Source of the DNA: an uncultured Flavobacteriaceae bacterium
GTDB lineage: Bacteria > Bacteroidota > Bacteroidia > Flavobacteriales > Flavobacteriaceae
NCBI GenBank assembly: GCA_938017825.1
Contig: CALIJE010000069.1
Location: forward strand, 1 to 50,855
Direction of reading: 5' to 3'
DNA: 50,855 nucleotides
Positions 24,845 through 34,774 of this stretch are shown here, in pieces. Under the pieces are notes generated by a model. It did no database searches. It was not told where the DNA came from and saw only the letters and a program-made list of their open reading frames with translations. Both the position numbers and the translations under genes were made by a program. Positions within the stretch are counted from its first letter, which is position 1; each line of letters starts with the position of its first letter.

Positions 24845-25966
24845 TCAGTCTTTAGACATTTTTCTCCAATCGTCCCATATGGCATAGGCGGGTCGTTGGT
24901 TTCCATTCCCATCCAAAAGTCCGTTATCTCGCCAAATTTTAAGGATATCGGGCGGATTTGGGGTATTGTCATAAAGCATGTCATAATCCCTAAATATAAA
25001 CCAAGCCAAAAACTCAGCATCTAGGGTATTGGCCTGGTTAAACAGTTTGGTCATATACGCTTCTTGCCATTCAGGTGTGCCTTTTACATTTATTCCTAAG
25101 TTGGAAATGACCAAATCTTCGGCGCAAAATCCCGTTTCAGCTATTGCAAAGGGCTTTGATGGGTCTAGGCTTCTGAAATCGGCCAACCAATTATCAGGAA
25201 ATAAACTTGGATCTGCGTCACGCTGAATATCCTCATAATATAAAAATGGATAGCTGCTCATAGCGATATAATCTGAATACGGCAATAAGCTGCTGGTAAG
25301 CTCTAAAGTTTCTTGATGTGTCTTATCAAAAGATTGGTCCTGAAACGTTAGGAAAATAGGCAAATTAGGATAGGCATCCTTGAGACTAGGGTAGACTTGA
25401 GACACCAATGTCAAATAAGCATTAAAGGTAGTTTCACCTTCTTTAAATTCCGCATTAACTTCAATCCCGTAAGCAAAATAATCTGGTTGAACCTCATCGA
25501 TAACACGCATACAGTACTTGGTGAAAGCATTGATTACATCAGGGTCATCAAATGACTTTTCTTGCCAAAATTGTGATAGCGGTTGTTGACTGCCATTGTT
25601 GTTCCAGTATCCTGCAAGCTCCTTACGATTTTGACTGATAGGAGTCGCGGTCAATAAGATTTTTGAAGATGGAGTAAGGCCGGTTTTGGAAACTTCCAAG
25701 GTAGCTTGTACTTCAGACGGAAATGGCATATCGTTCAAGGCCTCGTCCCATGGCACACCATGATCTAAGTGATTCAAAAAAATATCACTATTCGCCACAA
25801 CCCCGGCATAGGTGTTTAAGTTGGCTTCAATGGAAGCATCGTACGGGAAGGCTGTAAAGCCCATATAAAAGGAACGTGTCTCCGGATTCGCATCCTCTAT
25901 GGGTTTTTCATCCTTCTTACAAGACACAACCAATAGTAGCAAAAGGATACAGTGTAGTGTTTTCAT
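24845..25966 (-). CDS. Glycoside-hydrolase-like (clan GH-A-type barrel) lipoprotein
   Basis: The 373-residue lipoprotein has lipobox VVSCKK (Cys16). The rest fits a (beta/alpha)8 glycosidase: GFTAFPYDAS, then YGIEVNAEF with Glu169 at the usual acid/base position, and AIAETGF with Glu277 as nucleophile, then FLAWFIFRDYDMLY. The residue before the acid/base Glu is Ile (GIE) instead of the canonical Asn (GNE), so activity is not certain; similarity to GH53-type enzymes is loose. It is likely surface- or periplasm-anchored and active on an unknown glycan. ATG at 25966 gives the correct leader. It starts 59 bp after glycerate kinase. Confidence 0.7.
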   Translation of the reverse strand: MKTLHCILLLLLVVSCKKDEKPIEDANPETRSFYMGFTAFPYDASIEANLNTYAGVVANSDIFLNHLDHGVPWDEALNDMPFPSEVQATLEVSKTGLTPSSKILLTATPISQNRKELAGYWNNNGSQQPLSQFWQEKSFDDPDVINAFTKYCMRVIDEVQPDYFAYGIEVNAEFKEGETTFNAYLTLVSQVYPSLKDAYPNLPIFLTFQDQSFDKTHQETLELTSSLLPYSDYIAMSSYPFLYYEDIQRDADPSLFPDNWLADFRSLDPSKPFAIAETGFCAEDLVISNLGINVKGTPEWQEAYMTKLFNQANTLDAEFLAWFIFRDYDMLYDNTPNPPDILKIWRDNGLLDGNGNQRPAYAIWDDWRKMSKD

Positions 25967-26025
25967 AGGAACCGACTTCACATATATAACGTACAATCCA
26001 ATTTCCTTATTGTCGGAATGCAAGT

Positions 26026-27147
26026 TTAGAGCGACCTAGCGAAACGCTGTGCTGCCCTTATCAAATTGGGATAGGCGTTGGCAATAGACTCCTTCAAGTC
26101 AAGGGCATCTTTACCGATTGCCGCTACGTAATCGAGTCCGAATGAAGTAGCTTGTTCTTCAGATATGTCAACGCTACCGCATAAGGCTGCAACCGATATG
26201 TTTTTTTGTTTGGCTTTATCGATAATGCCCGCTATGGTTTTGCCAGAAAAGGTTTGTGTGTCTAATTTTCCTTCTCCGGTAACAATCCAATCGGCATCGT
26301 CTATAGCTTCGTCAAAACGGGCAAGTTCTTGAACCAACTGAATTCCGGAAACCAAACGCCCGCCTAGAAAAGCCACAGCCCCTCCTCCTAGTCCACCCGC
26401 AGCACCAGATCCTTGTATTTGCTGAAGATCGATGTTAAACTGTTTGTAAATGACTTTGGCAAAAAGGTTTAAGCCTGTATCGAGCAGTTCAATTTCTTGC
26501 AACGAAACACCCTTTTGTTTAGCATAAACATGGGCGGCACCATTTTCACCATAAAAAGGATTGGCTACGTCACAAGCGACCTTGATATTGACTCGGTCCA
26601 ATGCTTGACTAAGATTCGACACTTCAATTTTCCGAACTTCGGAGAGATTCTTTCCTATAGGTTTCAATTGATTACCATGAGCATCTAAAAATTGAATACC
26701 TAAGGCTTCGGCCATCCCCATCCCTCCGTCGTTGGTGGCACTACCTCCAATTCCAAGAATAATGTCTTGGGCACCTCTCTTTAAAGCATCGACAATCAAT
26801 TCTCCAGTACCGAAAGAGGTTGTATTCATGCAATTCCTTTCTTCTTCGGAAAGCAATTGCAAACCTGAAATGCGCGCCATTTCAATATAGGCCGCGCTTC
26901 TTTTTTTGTCGTATAGATATGAAGTTTCTATTGTTCGGAACAAAGGATCCTTAGCCGTTAGGAGAATTACTGCGCCCTTCATATAGTGGTTGACCACTGC
27001 TGCCGTACCATCGCCACCGTCGGCCATGGGCATTTTGAGAACCTCAATATTGGGGTGTACTTTTTTGAGCCCTTCCGCGACCGCATCACAAAACTCAAAA
27101 CCAGTCAGGGAACCTTTGAATTTATCGGGTGCGATTACAATCTTCAT
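26026..27147 (-). CDS. Glycerate kinase (GlxK/GarK family)
   Basis: The enzyme phosphorylates glycerate with ATP, feeding it into lower glycolysis. The 373-residue protein shows the family start MKIVIAPDKFKGSLTGFE and the ADGGDGT motif (residues about 42-48). A TSFGTGE loop, LGIGGSATNDGGMGMAEALG, GAAGGLGGG and GEGKLDTQTFSGK complete the substrate and ATP regions. It is of the bacterial type I (GlxK) family; whether the product is 2- or 3-phosphoglycerate cannot be read from sequence. It lies 9 bp after ctlX on the minus strand, so it is probably transcribed with the guanidine-modifying enzymes. Confidence 0.93.
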   Translation of the reverse strand: MKIVIAPDKFKGSLTGFEFCDAVAEGLKKVHPNIEVLKMPMADGGDGTAAVVNHYMKGAVILLTAKDPLFRTIETSYLYDKKRSAAYIEMARISGLQLLSEEERNCMNTTSFGTGELIVDALKRGAQDIILGIGGSATNDGGMGMAEALGIQFLDAHGNQLKPIGKNLSEVRKIEVSNLSQALDRVNIKVACDVANPFYGENGAAHVYAKQKGVSLQEIELLDTGLNLFAKVIYKQFNIDLQQIQGSGAAGGLGGGAVAFLGGRLVSGIQLVQELARFDEAIDDADWIVTGEGKLDTQTFSGKTIAGIIDKAKQKNISVAALCGSVDISEEQATSFGLDYVAAIGKDALDLKESIANAYPNLIRAAQRFARSL

Positions 27148-27156
27148 TTCTCCAAA

Positions 27157-28089
27157 TTAAGTGGCTCTAGGCAAAAACACTTCTGCCATCATACATCTTG
27201 CACTACCACCGCCACAGGTCTCTATCGTATCTAAAGAACTATGCAAAATCTCGCAGTGTTTTTCTATAGAGGCTAATTGTTCTGCACTTAGGCTATTATA
27301 AGCCTGGGTACTCATGACCAGGTATCGCTTATTATCCGCTCCCAAAACCTGAAGCATATTTCCTGCAAAATAATGCATTTGATCTTCGGTAATCTTTATG
27401 ATTTCTTTGTTGTTTTCTTTGAGGTGATGGATGACATTTTTTCGCTCTTTTTTATCATCGATAGTATCTAAACATATGACCGAAAAAGTTTCTGCCAAAC
27501 ACATCATTACATTGGTATGGTATATGGGTAGACGTTGATCGTCAACGGTTTGGTTTGCGGTAAAAATTACGGGCAAGTAATCAAAATCCTCGCAAAATTC
27601 AATCACCAATTCTTCCTCGGCACGAGCTGATAAGGCACAATACACCTTTTTATGTACCCGATCTAGCAACAGACTTCCGGTACCTTCCAAAAACAGGCCC
27701 TCTTCCTCTGCCGAGGTATAGTCCATTACATTCTCTATGCGAAACCCTTCTTTTTCGAGAGTCTCGAGCACATCCTCTCGACGTTCATTTCTCCTGTTTT
27801 CAGCAAACATTGGGTAAACCCCAACTGTACCATTACTATGAAAGGACACCCAATTATTGGGAAAGATACTATCTGGCGTGTCTGGTTCTTTGGTATCCTC
27901 TATTACAATGACCTGCACTCCTACAGCTCTTAAAACCCCTACGAAAGCATCAAACTCTTTTTGCGCGTTTTCGTTGACCGAAGTTTTAGACCCCTGTAAG
28001 TTTTCCTGAAAGTAATTGTTTACCGCCGTTTGTTCGTTCAACCGAAAATTGACCGGGCGAATCATTAAAATGGTGTTAGTAATCTGCAT
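27157..28089 (-). CDS. ctlX: Citrulline utilization hydrolase-type protein (CtlX, guanidine-modifying superfamily)
   Basis: The 310-residue protein belongs to the amidinotransferase/arginine-deiminase fold. It has TPDSIFPNNWVSFH (acidic residue at 73, with Asn and Trp of the CtlX type), FLEGTGSLLLDR (Glu135 followed by Gly), IYHTNVMMCL (His191) and the catalytic Cys in GGGSARCMM (Cys299). This matches the citrulline-utilization hydrolase CtlX of Bacteroidota, a cytosolic hydrolase for citrulline or a related guanidino/ureido compound. It lies 10 bp after a DDAH-family gene and 9 bp before glycerate kinase. The exact reaction is inferred from the family. Confidence 0.85.
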   Translation of the reverse strand: MQITNTILMIRPVNFRLNEQTAVNNYFQENLQGSKTSVNENAQKEFDAFVGVLRAVGVQVIVIEDTKEPDTPDSIFPNNWVSFHSNGTVGVYPMFAENRRNERREDVLETLEKEGFRIENVMDYTSAEEEGLFLEGTGSLLLDRVHKKVYCALSARAEEELVIEFCEDFDYLPVIFTANQTVDDQRLPIYHTNVMMCLAETFSVICLDTIDDKKERKNVIHHLKENNKEIIKITEDQMHYFAGNMLQVLGADNKRYLVMSTQAYNSLSAEQLASIEKHCEILHSSLDTIETCGGGSARCMMAEVFLPRAT

Positions 28090-28099
28090 AGCTAAAATC

Positions 28100-29017
28100 T
28101 TATTCTCTGACCAATGGCAAGGTACTACAGCGCAGCAATCCCTCTTGCTTTGCTATTTCCGAATATGGTACTTCTTCAACAATAAATTGCTGTTGCCGCA
28201 ACCACTTGTTCAATCTTGTAAAGTTCTTCTCCGAAACGACAACTTCAGGGGAAATCGAAAAAACATTACAGCACATTTGGTACATTTCCTCGGCTGTAAT
28301 TTCAAAGATATTCTCTTTCCCAAAAAAATCGACCAACCATTGATATTCCTCTTCTACCAAAAATCCGTTCTTATGCAAAATGGCTTTCCCTTTTCCCAAG
28401 GGTTGAAAACAACAATCTAAATGAAGCGCATTCTCTCGTGCATTTTTAGATTTTCGGAGTTCAAACGACTTTACTTTTTTATAGGGGAATTCTTGTCTCA
28501 AAAATTCGACTGCAGCAGCATTTGTTCGGGCCGTAATCCAATCGGGATAATCGGGAGCCGTATAGGTACCTACAAAAATATACTCATTCCAAGGCATCAC
28601 ATCCCCACCTTCAACGTGCACTTCCTCTGGTGGTATTATGATATGTTCAGGATCTATATATTCCAATACATGGAGAATAGCGTCAAACTCCTCTTCCCTA
28701 TTGGGTAGAATATTCGCCTTGATCAGTTTTTCTCCTATTACAAAGGCAATATCCCTTGAAAAAATCTGGTTACAATCTTTTAAGACCTCAGGGCGAAAGA
28801 CTTCTACATCGTACTTTTTAAAAACGGCTGCAAAGGCTTCCATCTCATTGACCATGTCTTCCTCTGTTGGATAGGTACCGGCCAATATATGCTCTAAGGA
28901 CTTTGGGTCATAAGCTTGTTCTGGCGATGGTACCGGGCCGCAACTTTTAGCGGTGCCCAATACTAGGGTCTTTAATTTTGAAATCTCGTCATTCACATTC
29001 AACTTCAGCATGTTCAT
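28100..29017 (-). CDS. Dimethylarginine dimethylaminohydrolase / amidinotransferase family protein
   Basis: The 305-residue protein shares the guanidine-modifying fold with its neighbour. It has IFSRDIAFVIG (Asp89), EVHVEGGDV (Glu136-Gly-Gly-Asp139), the active-site His in ALHLDCCFQPLG (His199) and the catalytic Cys in GLLRCSTLPL (Cys297). It acts on arginine-like compounds by a covalent Cys intermediate, as hydrolase or amidinotransferase; which one is not decided by sequence. ATG at 29017 is used. The gene lies 113 bp downstream of gltA, past the gltA terminator, and starts the ctlX-glycerate kinase run, with 10 bp to ctlX. Confidence 0.87.
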   Translation of the reverse strand: MNMLKLNVNDEISKLKTLVLGTAKSCGPVPSPEQAYDPKSLEHILAGTYPTEEDMVNEMEAFAAVFKKYDVEVFRPEVLKDCNQIFSRDIAFVIGEKLIKANILPNREEEFDAILHVLEYIDPEHIIIPPEEVHVEGGDVMPWNEYIFVGTYTAPDYPDWITARTNAAAVEFLRQEFPYKKVKSFELRKSKNARENALHLDCCFQPLGKGKAILHKNGFLVEEEYQWLVDFFGKENIFEITAEEMYQMCCNVFSISPEVVVSEKNFTRLNKWLRQQQFIVEEVPYSEIAKQEGLLRCSTLPLVRE

Positions 29018-29072
29018 GATGTTTTTAAATTCACATATTTCAATTTACCAACTGGAGCTAGGGTTTTGGGTA

Positions 29073-29104
29073 CAAAAAAAACCCTTCTAAGAATTAAAAG
29101 AGTT
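29073..29104 (-). terminator. Intrinsic terminator of gltA
   Basis: On the minus strand AACTCTT pairs with AAGGGTT (one G-U wobble) around an 11-nt loop, followed by eight T (29080-29073). It lies just after the gltA stop at 29131. Confidence 0.6.
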
Positions 29105-29130
29105 CTATTGTTTTTTTTGAAGGTAGCAAT

Positions 29131-30417
29131 CTACCTTAAATTCACTTCGACAAACGGCCGATGATTTTCTCCGATATATACTTGTCTTGGCCTACCTATA
29201 GGCTCATTTCGTAGACGCATTTCCCTCCATTGGGCTATCCATCCCGGTAATCTTCCCAAAGCGAACATTACCGTAAACATTTCTGTTGGTATGCCCAAGG
29301 CCCTATAAATGATGCCTGAATAGAAATCAACATTCGGATATAATTTTCTGTCAACGAAATATTGATCTTCCAAGGCTTCCTTCGCCAAACCTTTGGCAAC
29401 TTCCAAAATAGGGTCTTCGATACCCAAATCGGAAAGTACTTCCTCTGCCGCCTTTTTAATGATTTTTGCTCGTGGATCAAAGTTCTTATAAACCCTATGT
29501 CCAAACCCCATTAATCGGAACGGGTCGTTTTTATCCTTGGCCTTTGCCATATACTTCTTTGTATCCCCTCCATCGGCCTGAATGGCTTCGAGCATTTCGA
29601 GTACCGCTTGATTTGCACCTCCATGTAACGGCCCCCAAAGTGCCGAAATACCTGAGGAGAGCGAGGCGAATAAACCTGCATGCGAAGAACCTACTATACG
29701 CACCGTAGAGGTTGAACAGTTTTGCTCATGGTCGGCATGAAGAATCAAAAGCTTGTCTAAGGCCTCAATGACGATTTCGTTCTTAACATATTCCTTAGAT
29801 GGTTTATTGAACATCATTTTATGAATGTTCTCAACATAGCCTAAACTATCGTCACCATAGTCTAATGGCAATCCTTTCTTTTTTCGCATGGTCCATGAGA
29901 CCAAAACAGGAAATTTAGCCAAAATGCGAACTATTGCCCCGTACATTTCATCAGCCGACGTCACATTTACAGATACCGGATTAAAGGCGATAAGTGCGCT
30001 TGTCAAAGAGGAAAGGACGCCCATGGGGTGTGCTGATTTTGGAAAGGCATCCAAAATTTTCTTCATTTCTTCATCTACCTGAGATTCGTTTTTGATATCA
30101 ATATGAAAAGCTGATAACTGTTCCTTATTTGGAAGTTCACCGAATATCAATAGATATGCAACCTCTAAGAAGTCAGCCTTTTCAGCCAATTCCTCAATCG
30201 AATAACCACGATAGCGAAGAATTCCTTTTTCACCATCCAAGAACGTTATTGCGCTCTCACAAGACCCAGTGTTTTTGTAACCGGGATCGATTGTGGTAAG
30301 ACCACCTGTAGCCGAACGTAGAGTTTTGATATCAATGGCATGCTCGCCTTCCGAGCCTGTAGTTATTGGGAATTCGTACTTCTCACCTTTATATTCGAGC
30401 GTGGCTTTATCTGACAT
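29131..30417 (-). CDS. gltA: Citrate synthase
   Basis: Citrate synthase condenses acetyl-CoA and oxaloacetate at the entry of the TCA cycle. The 428-residue cytosolic enzyme has GPLHGGANQAVLEML (His that binds oxaloacetate), FGHRVYKNFDPRAK (second His) and NVDFYSGIIYRALG (catalytic Asp). It starts MSDKATLEYKGEKYEFP and ends VEVNLR, standard for bacterial type I enzymes. A predicted promoter stands 34 bp upstream and a terminator follows. It follows glycogen synthase on the same strand, 112 bp upstream. Confidence 0.98.
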   Translation of the reverse strand: MSDKATLEYKGEKYEFPITTGSEGEHAIDIKTLRSATGGLTTIDPGYKNTGSCESAITFLDGEKGILRYRGYSIEELAEKADFLEVAYLLIFGELPNKEQLSAFHIDIKNESQVDEEMKKILDAFPKSAHPMGVLSSLTSALIAFNPVSVNVTSADEMYGAIVRILAKFPVLVSWTMRKKKGLPLDYGDDSLGYVENIHKMMFNKPSKEYVKNEIVIEALDKLLILHADHEQNCSTSTVRIVGSSHAGLFASLSSGISALWGPLHGGANQAVLEMLEAIQADGGDTKKYMAKAKDKNDPFRLMGFGHRVYKNFDPRAKIIKKAAEEVLSDLGIEDPILEVAKGLAKEALEDQYFVDRKLYPNVDFYSGIIYRALGIPTEMFTVMFALGRLPGWIAQWREMRLRNEPIGRPRQVYIGENHRPFVEVNLR

Positions 30418-30450
30418 TTGTGAATTGTTCTTTTAAAATTGAGTGAACGG

Positions 30451-30482
30451 TAAATTTAAGAAAAATGCTATAGTTGCGCAAC
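30451..30482 (-). promoter_or_regulatory. Predicted sigma-A promoter of gltA
   Basis: On the minus strand GTTG (30482-30479), a 20-nt spacer and TAAATTTA (30458-30451) give a 7-of-8 match at the -7 box and a near match at -33. The -7 box ends 33 nt before the ATG, which leaves a short leader. Confidence 0.5.
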
Positions 30483-30529
30483 CCAATGCGCTTTTGTTTA
30501 GGCCGTTTGCAGCCCATGTTTAGAATGGC

Positions 30530-32065
30530 TTAAAGCAAATAAAGCGACTTGTAATATTCGTCGACCGACTTATCCCAGGTAAAGCGCATTTTTTTTGCTG
30601 CTGTTTGAATTTTTTTCCATTTGGGTTTGTCATTTTCCCAAACGCACAAAGCTTCGTCAAAGCGCTTTATCATGTCCTCGATTTTAGCTGAATAGGTCTT
30701 ACCATCAAAGACAAAGCCGGTTTTCATATGTTTTACAGTATCTTTTAGTCCACCGGTACAATGCACAAGACAAGGGTTTCCATTACGCATGGCCAACATC
30801 TGGCTTATACCGCATGGTTCGAACAAACTCGGCATAAAATACAGATCAGACTCCAAATAAATTGAATCGATCAGGTCCTCTGACTGGCCGTTGGTAAAAA
30901 TAAAGTTTTGATGCTTGTAGCTCATTTCACGGAATAGCTGTTCGTAATCGGGGTCACCGGTACCCAAGAGCATAAAAATCCCATCAATTTCATCTAGTCT
31001 CTTAAGTATTTTTTCAAAGGCATTTGGGGAACGTTTAAAGAAATAGAACTTTTGTTCTGTCAACCGCGCCACACTTGAAACAATAAATTTTGGGGGTTGC
31101 TCCACATATTTCATGATCTTTTCCCCGGTATGGGCCAAAAAATCAGCCTTGTACTTTTTGGATTCATCTTGTAGCCATCCGAAAAGTGCTTTTACCGTAT
31201 TGCGGTACAACAAACCTTTTTCAGCCTCCCTAATGTTCCCATAATTCGATGCATTTAAAATACCAAAAAGTCGTCCCTCATCCTCGGCCTGTTGAAGATC
31301 TTTTTCCAAACTTTCCCCGCCAACGAATTCTGGGCGTCTGCTCGGCAACAACACATCTTGTTTATAGGACGGAGATACGGTATGAACCGCATCTGCAAGT
31401 CGTATACCAACGGCCATCAAATTAATGCAATCTTCATAACGAGGATCTTTTAAGGCCTTATGGTTCAATTCAACTTCTGGGAACCAATTGCCGACAGATG
31501 AATAGTTATCTTGAAACGGTCGAATACCTTGAATGGCCAAATTGTGAATACTGAATACATAGCGCATCTTCTTTAACTTTCTGTAAATAGGATGATACGC
31601 TTTCAGGAATAAAAGTGGGCTCGAATGCCAATCATGAATGTGCACAACATCTAAATCCCCGAAAACACCCATATGAATAGCCTCGGCCACTGCCGTACAG
31701 AAAATAAAATACTTAATGGCATCGGTATAAAAAGGTTCGGTAGGGTCATCATGATAAATATGGGCAATGCCGCCTTCTTCAATTTCTGGATGATGAATTA
31801 CATAGTGCGTAATATTGTCATATTCTTTCTTTGGTTTCACCTCATACAATTCAGCTTTGTATACCGTATTTCTTAAATTGAATTTGATCTTAGATCTAAA
31901 TACGCCATTCTGATGTAGCCGAGAATAGGAAGGAACCACAACATGAACCTGGTCGCCTCGTTTCGAAATTTCACGGGGTACATCGCGAACAACATCACCC
32001 ATACCGCCGGCTTTACAATTGGGAATTGCATCGTTTTCTGCAGCGACGAAAATAAATTTATTCAT
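30530..32065 (-). CDS. Glycogen/starch synthase-like glycosyltransferase (GT5)
   Basis: The 511-residue cytosolic protein transfers glucose from a nucleotide-sugar to an alpha-1,4-glucan. It has the N-terminal KAGGMGDVVRDVP loop (the KxGG ADP-glucose motif), VVHIHDWHSSPLL, SIHNLAIQG and AVGIRLADAVHTVSPSY. The C-terminal Rossmann domain has LFEPCGISQMLAMRNGNPCLVHCTGGLKDTV, with the donor-binding EPCG. At the other GT-B landmark the motif reads ARLTEQKFYFF rather than ARLxxQKG, a variant I have not seen assigned. It lies between eno and gltA, and no branching enzyme or glgC gene is near. ATG at 32065 is used. Confidence 0.88.
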   Translation of the reverse strand: MNKFIFVAAENDAIPNCKAGGMGDVVRDVPREISKRGDQVHVVVPSYSRLHQNGVFRSKIKFNLRNTVYKAELYEVKPKKEYDNITHYVIHHPEIEEGGIAHIYHDDPTEPFYTDAIKYFIFCTAVAEAIHMGVFGDLDVVHIHDWHSSPLLFLKAYHPIYRKLKKMRYVFSIHNLAIQGIRPFQDNYSSVGNWFPEVELNHKALKDPRYEDCINLMAVGIRLADAVHTVSPSYKQDVLLPSRRPEFVGGESLEKDLQQAEDEGRLFGILNASNYGNIREAEKGLLYRNTVKALFGWLQDESKKYKADFLAHTGEKIMKYVEQPPKFIVSSVARLTEQKFYFFKRSPNAFEKILKRLDEIDGIFMLLGTGDPDYEQLFREMSYKHQNFIFTNGQSEDLIDSIYLESDLYFMPSLFEPCGISQMLAMRNGNPCLVHCTGGLKDTVKHMKTGFVFDGKTYSAKIEDMIKRFDEALCVWENDKPKWKKIQTAAKKMRFTWDKSVDEYYKSLYLL

Positions 32066-32117
32066 AGTGTTCTTTAAAATCGTGATATAAAAGTTAAGCA
32101 AACTTTGACAGGACACC

Positions 32118-32150
32118 AAAAAAAGCCTTTCTCGAAAAAGAAAGGCTTTT
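32118..32150 (-). terminator. Intrinsic terminator after eno
   Basis: A perfect 12-bp stem (AAAAGCCTTTCT with AGAAAGGCTTTT) and a 6-nt loop are followed on the minus strand by a seven-T run (32124-32118). It lies 25 bp after the eno stop and separates eno from glycogen synthase. Confidence 0.85.
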
Positions 32151-32174
32151 ATATTGTTATACTATAGTTAACTT

Positions 32175-33527
<1,353 letters not shown>

Positions 33528-33568
33528 CTACCTAGAAGTAACTAGATTGAAGAAAATATCACAAATCT

Positions 33569-34684
33569 TTAAATTAAGACGGCTTTCTTTATCAAATCGA
33601 AAAATTGATCGAACAAATACTCTGCGTCATGCGGTCCAGGACTTGCCTCTGGGTGATACTGTACCGAAAATACATCTTTATCTTTCATTCGCATGCCCGC
33701 TACGGTTTGGTCATTTAGATGAACATGAGTAATTTCTACCTCTTTATTTGCTTCGGTCTCTTCTCGGTTGATTGCAAAACCATGATTTTGGGATGTAATT
33801 TCTCCTTTCCCGGTGACCAAGTTCATGATCGGATGATTGATTCCTCGATGACCGTTGTGCATTTTGTAAGTAGATATACCATTGGCCAAGGCAATCACTT
33901 GATGGCCTAAACAAATACCAAAAACCGGTCTTCCACTGGCTATCATTTGCTTGGCAGTATTAATGGCATCGGTCAACGGCTCTGGGTCTCCCGGGCCGTT
34001 GGAAATAAAATAGCCATCAGGATTAAATGCCGCCATATCCTCAAAGGAAGCATCGAACGGAAATACCTTGATGCAGGCACCACGCTTAACAAAATTCCTT
34101 AGAATGTTCTTTTTGATTCCAATATCCAATGCGGCTATTTTGAATTCAGCTTTTTCATCACCAACCATATATGGTTCTTTAGTTGATACTTTTGAAGCCA
34201 ATTCCAAACCTTCCATACTAGGCACTTCAGCCAGTTGTTTCTTAAGTTCGGCCACATTATCCACATCTGTAGTGATCACTGCGTTCATGGCCCCATGATC
34301 TCTAATATAACTTACCAAGGCCCTAGTATCTACATCGGAAATTGCAAATAGATTGTTCTTATCTAGGAATTCCAACAAGCTAGCATCTGCCGAAACCCTA
34401 GAATGATCATAACTGAAATTTCTACATATAAGTCCGGCAATCTTTATAGATTCGGACTCGACCTCTTCCGCCATCGTTCCGTAATTACCAATATGGGCAT
34501 TGGTCGTTACCATCAACTGACCAAAATAAGAAGGGTCGGTAAATATCTCTTGATACCCGGTCATCCCTGTATTAAAACAAACCTCCCCAAAGGCCGTACC
34601 CTCTTTGTTGCCAACTGATTTACCATGAAAAATGGTACCATCGACCAATAGTATTAACGCTTTTTTTCTTTCTTGATATTTCAT
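33569..34684 (-). CDS. carA: Carbamoyl-phosphate synthase small (glutaminase) subunit
   Basis: CarA hydrolyses glutamine and channels ammonia to CarB to form carbamoyl phosphate for arginine and pyrimidines. The 371-residue protein has the N-terminal CarA domain (ALILLVDGTIFHGKS, TGMTGYQEIFTDPSY) and a class I glutaminase domain: FISNGPGDPE, catalytic Cys in FGICLGHQVIALANG, and HPEASPGPHD. ATG at 34684 is preferred because it begins with the usual flavobacterial MKYQERKKAL; an ATG at 34693 is also in frame. It lies just after the rplQ terminator. CarB is not in the window. Confidence 0.96.
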   Translation of the reverse strand: MKYQERKKALILLVDGTIFHGKSVGNKEGTAFGEVCFNTGMTGYQEIFTDPSYFGQLMVTTNAHIGNYGTMAEEVESESIKIAGLICRNFSYDHSRVSADASLLEFLDKNNLFAISDVDTRALVSYIRDHGAMNAVITTDVDNVAELKKQLAEVPSMEGLELASKVSTKEPYMVGDEKAEFKIAALDIGIKKNILRNFVKRGACIKVFPFDASFEDMAAFNPDGYFISNGPGDPEPLTDAINTAKQMIASGRPVFGICLGHQVIALANGISTYKMHNGHRGINHPIMNLVTGKGEITSQNHGFAINREETEANKEVEITHVHLNDQTVAGMRMKDKDVFSVQYHPEASPGPHDAEYLFDQFFDLIKKAVLI

Positions 34685-34713
34685 ACTAGTCATCTTATTT
34701 CATTACAAAAAAA

Positions 34714-34749
34714 CATAAAAAAAAGGATAAGCTTTAAAACTTATCCTTT
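34714..34749 (-). terminator. Intrinsic terminator after rplQ, closing the ribosomal protein cluster
   Basis: AAAGGATAAG pairs perfectly with CTTATCCTTT (10 bp) around an 8-nt loop, followed on the minus strand by a long T run (34724-34717). It stands 25 bp after the rplQ stop and before carA. Confidence 0.85.
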
Positions 34750-34774
34750 CAAATTATTATTACTTATTGACATC

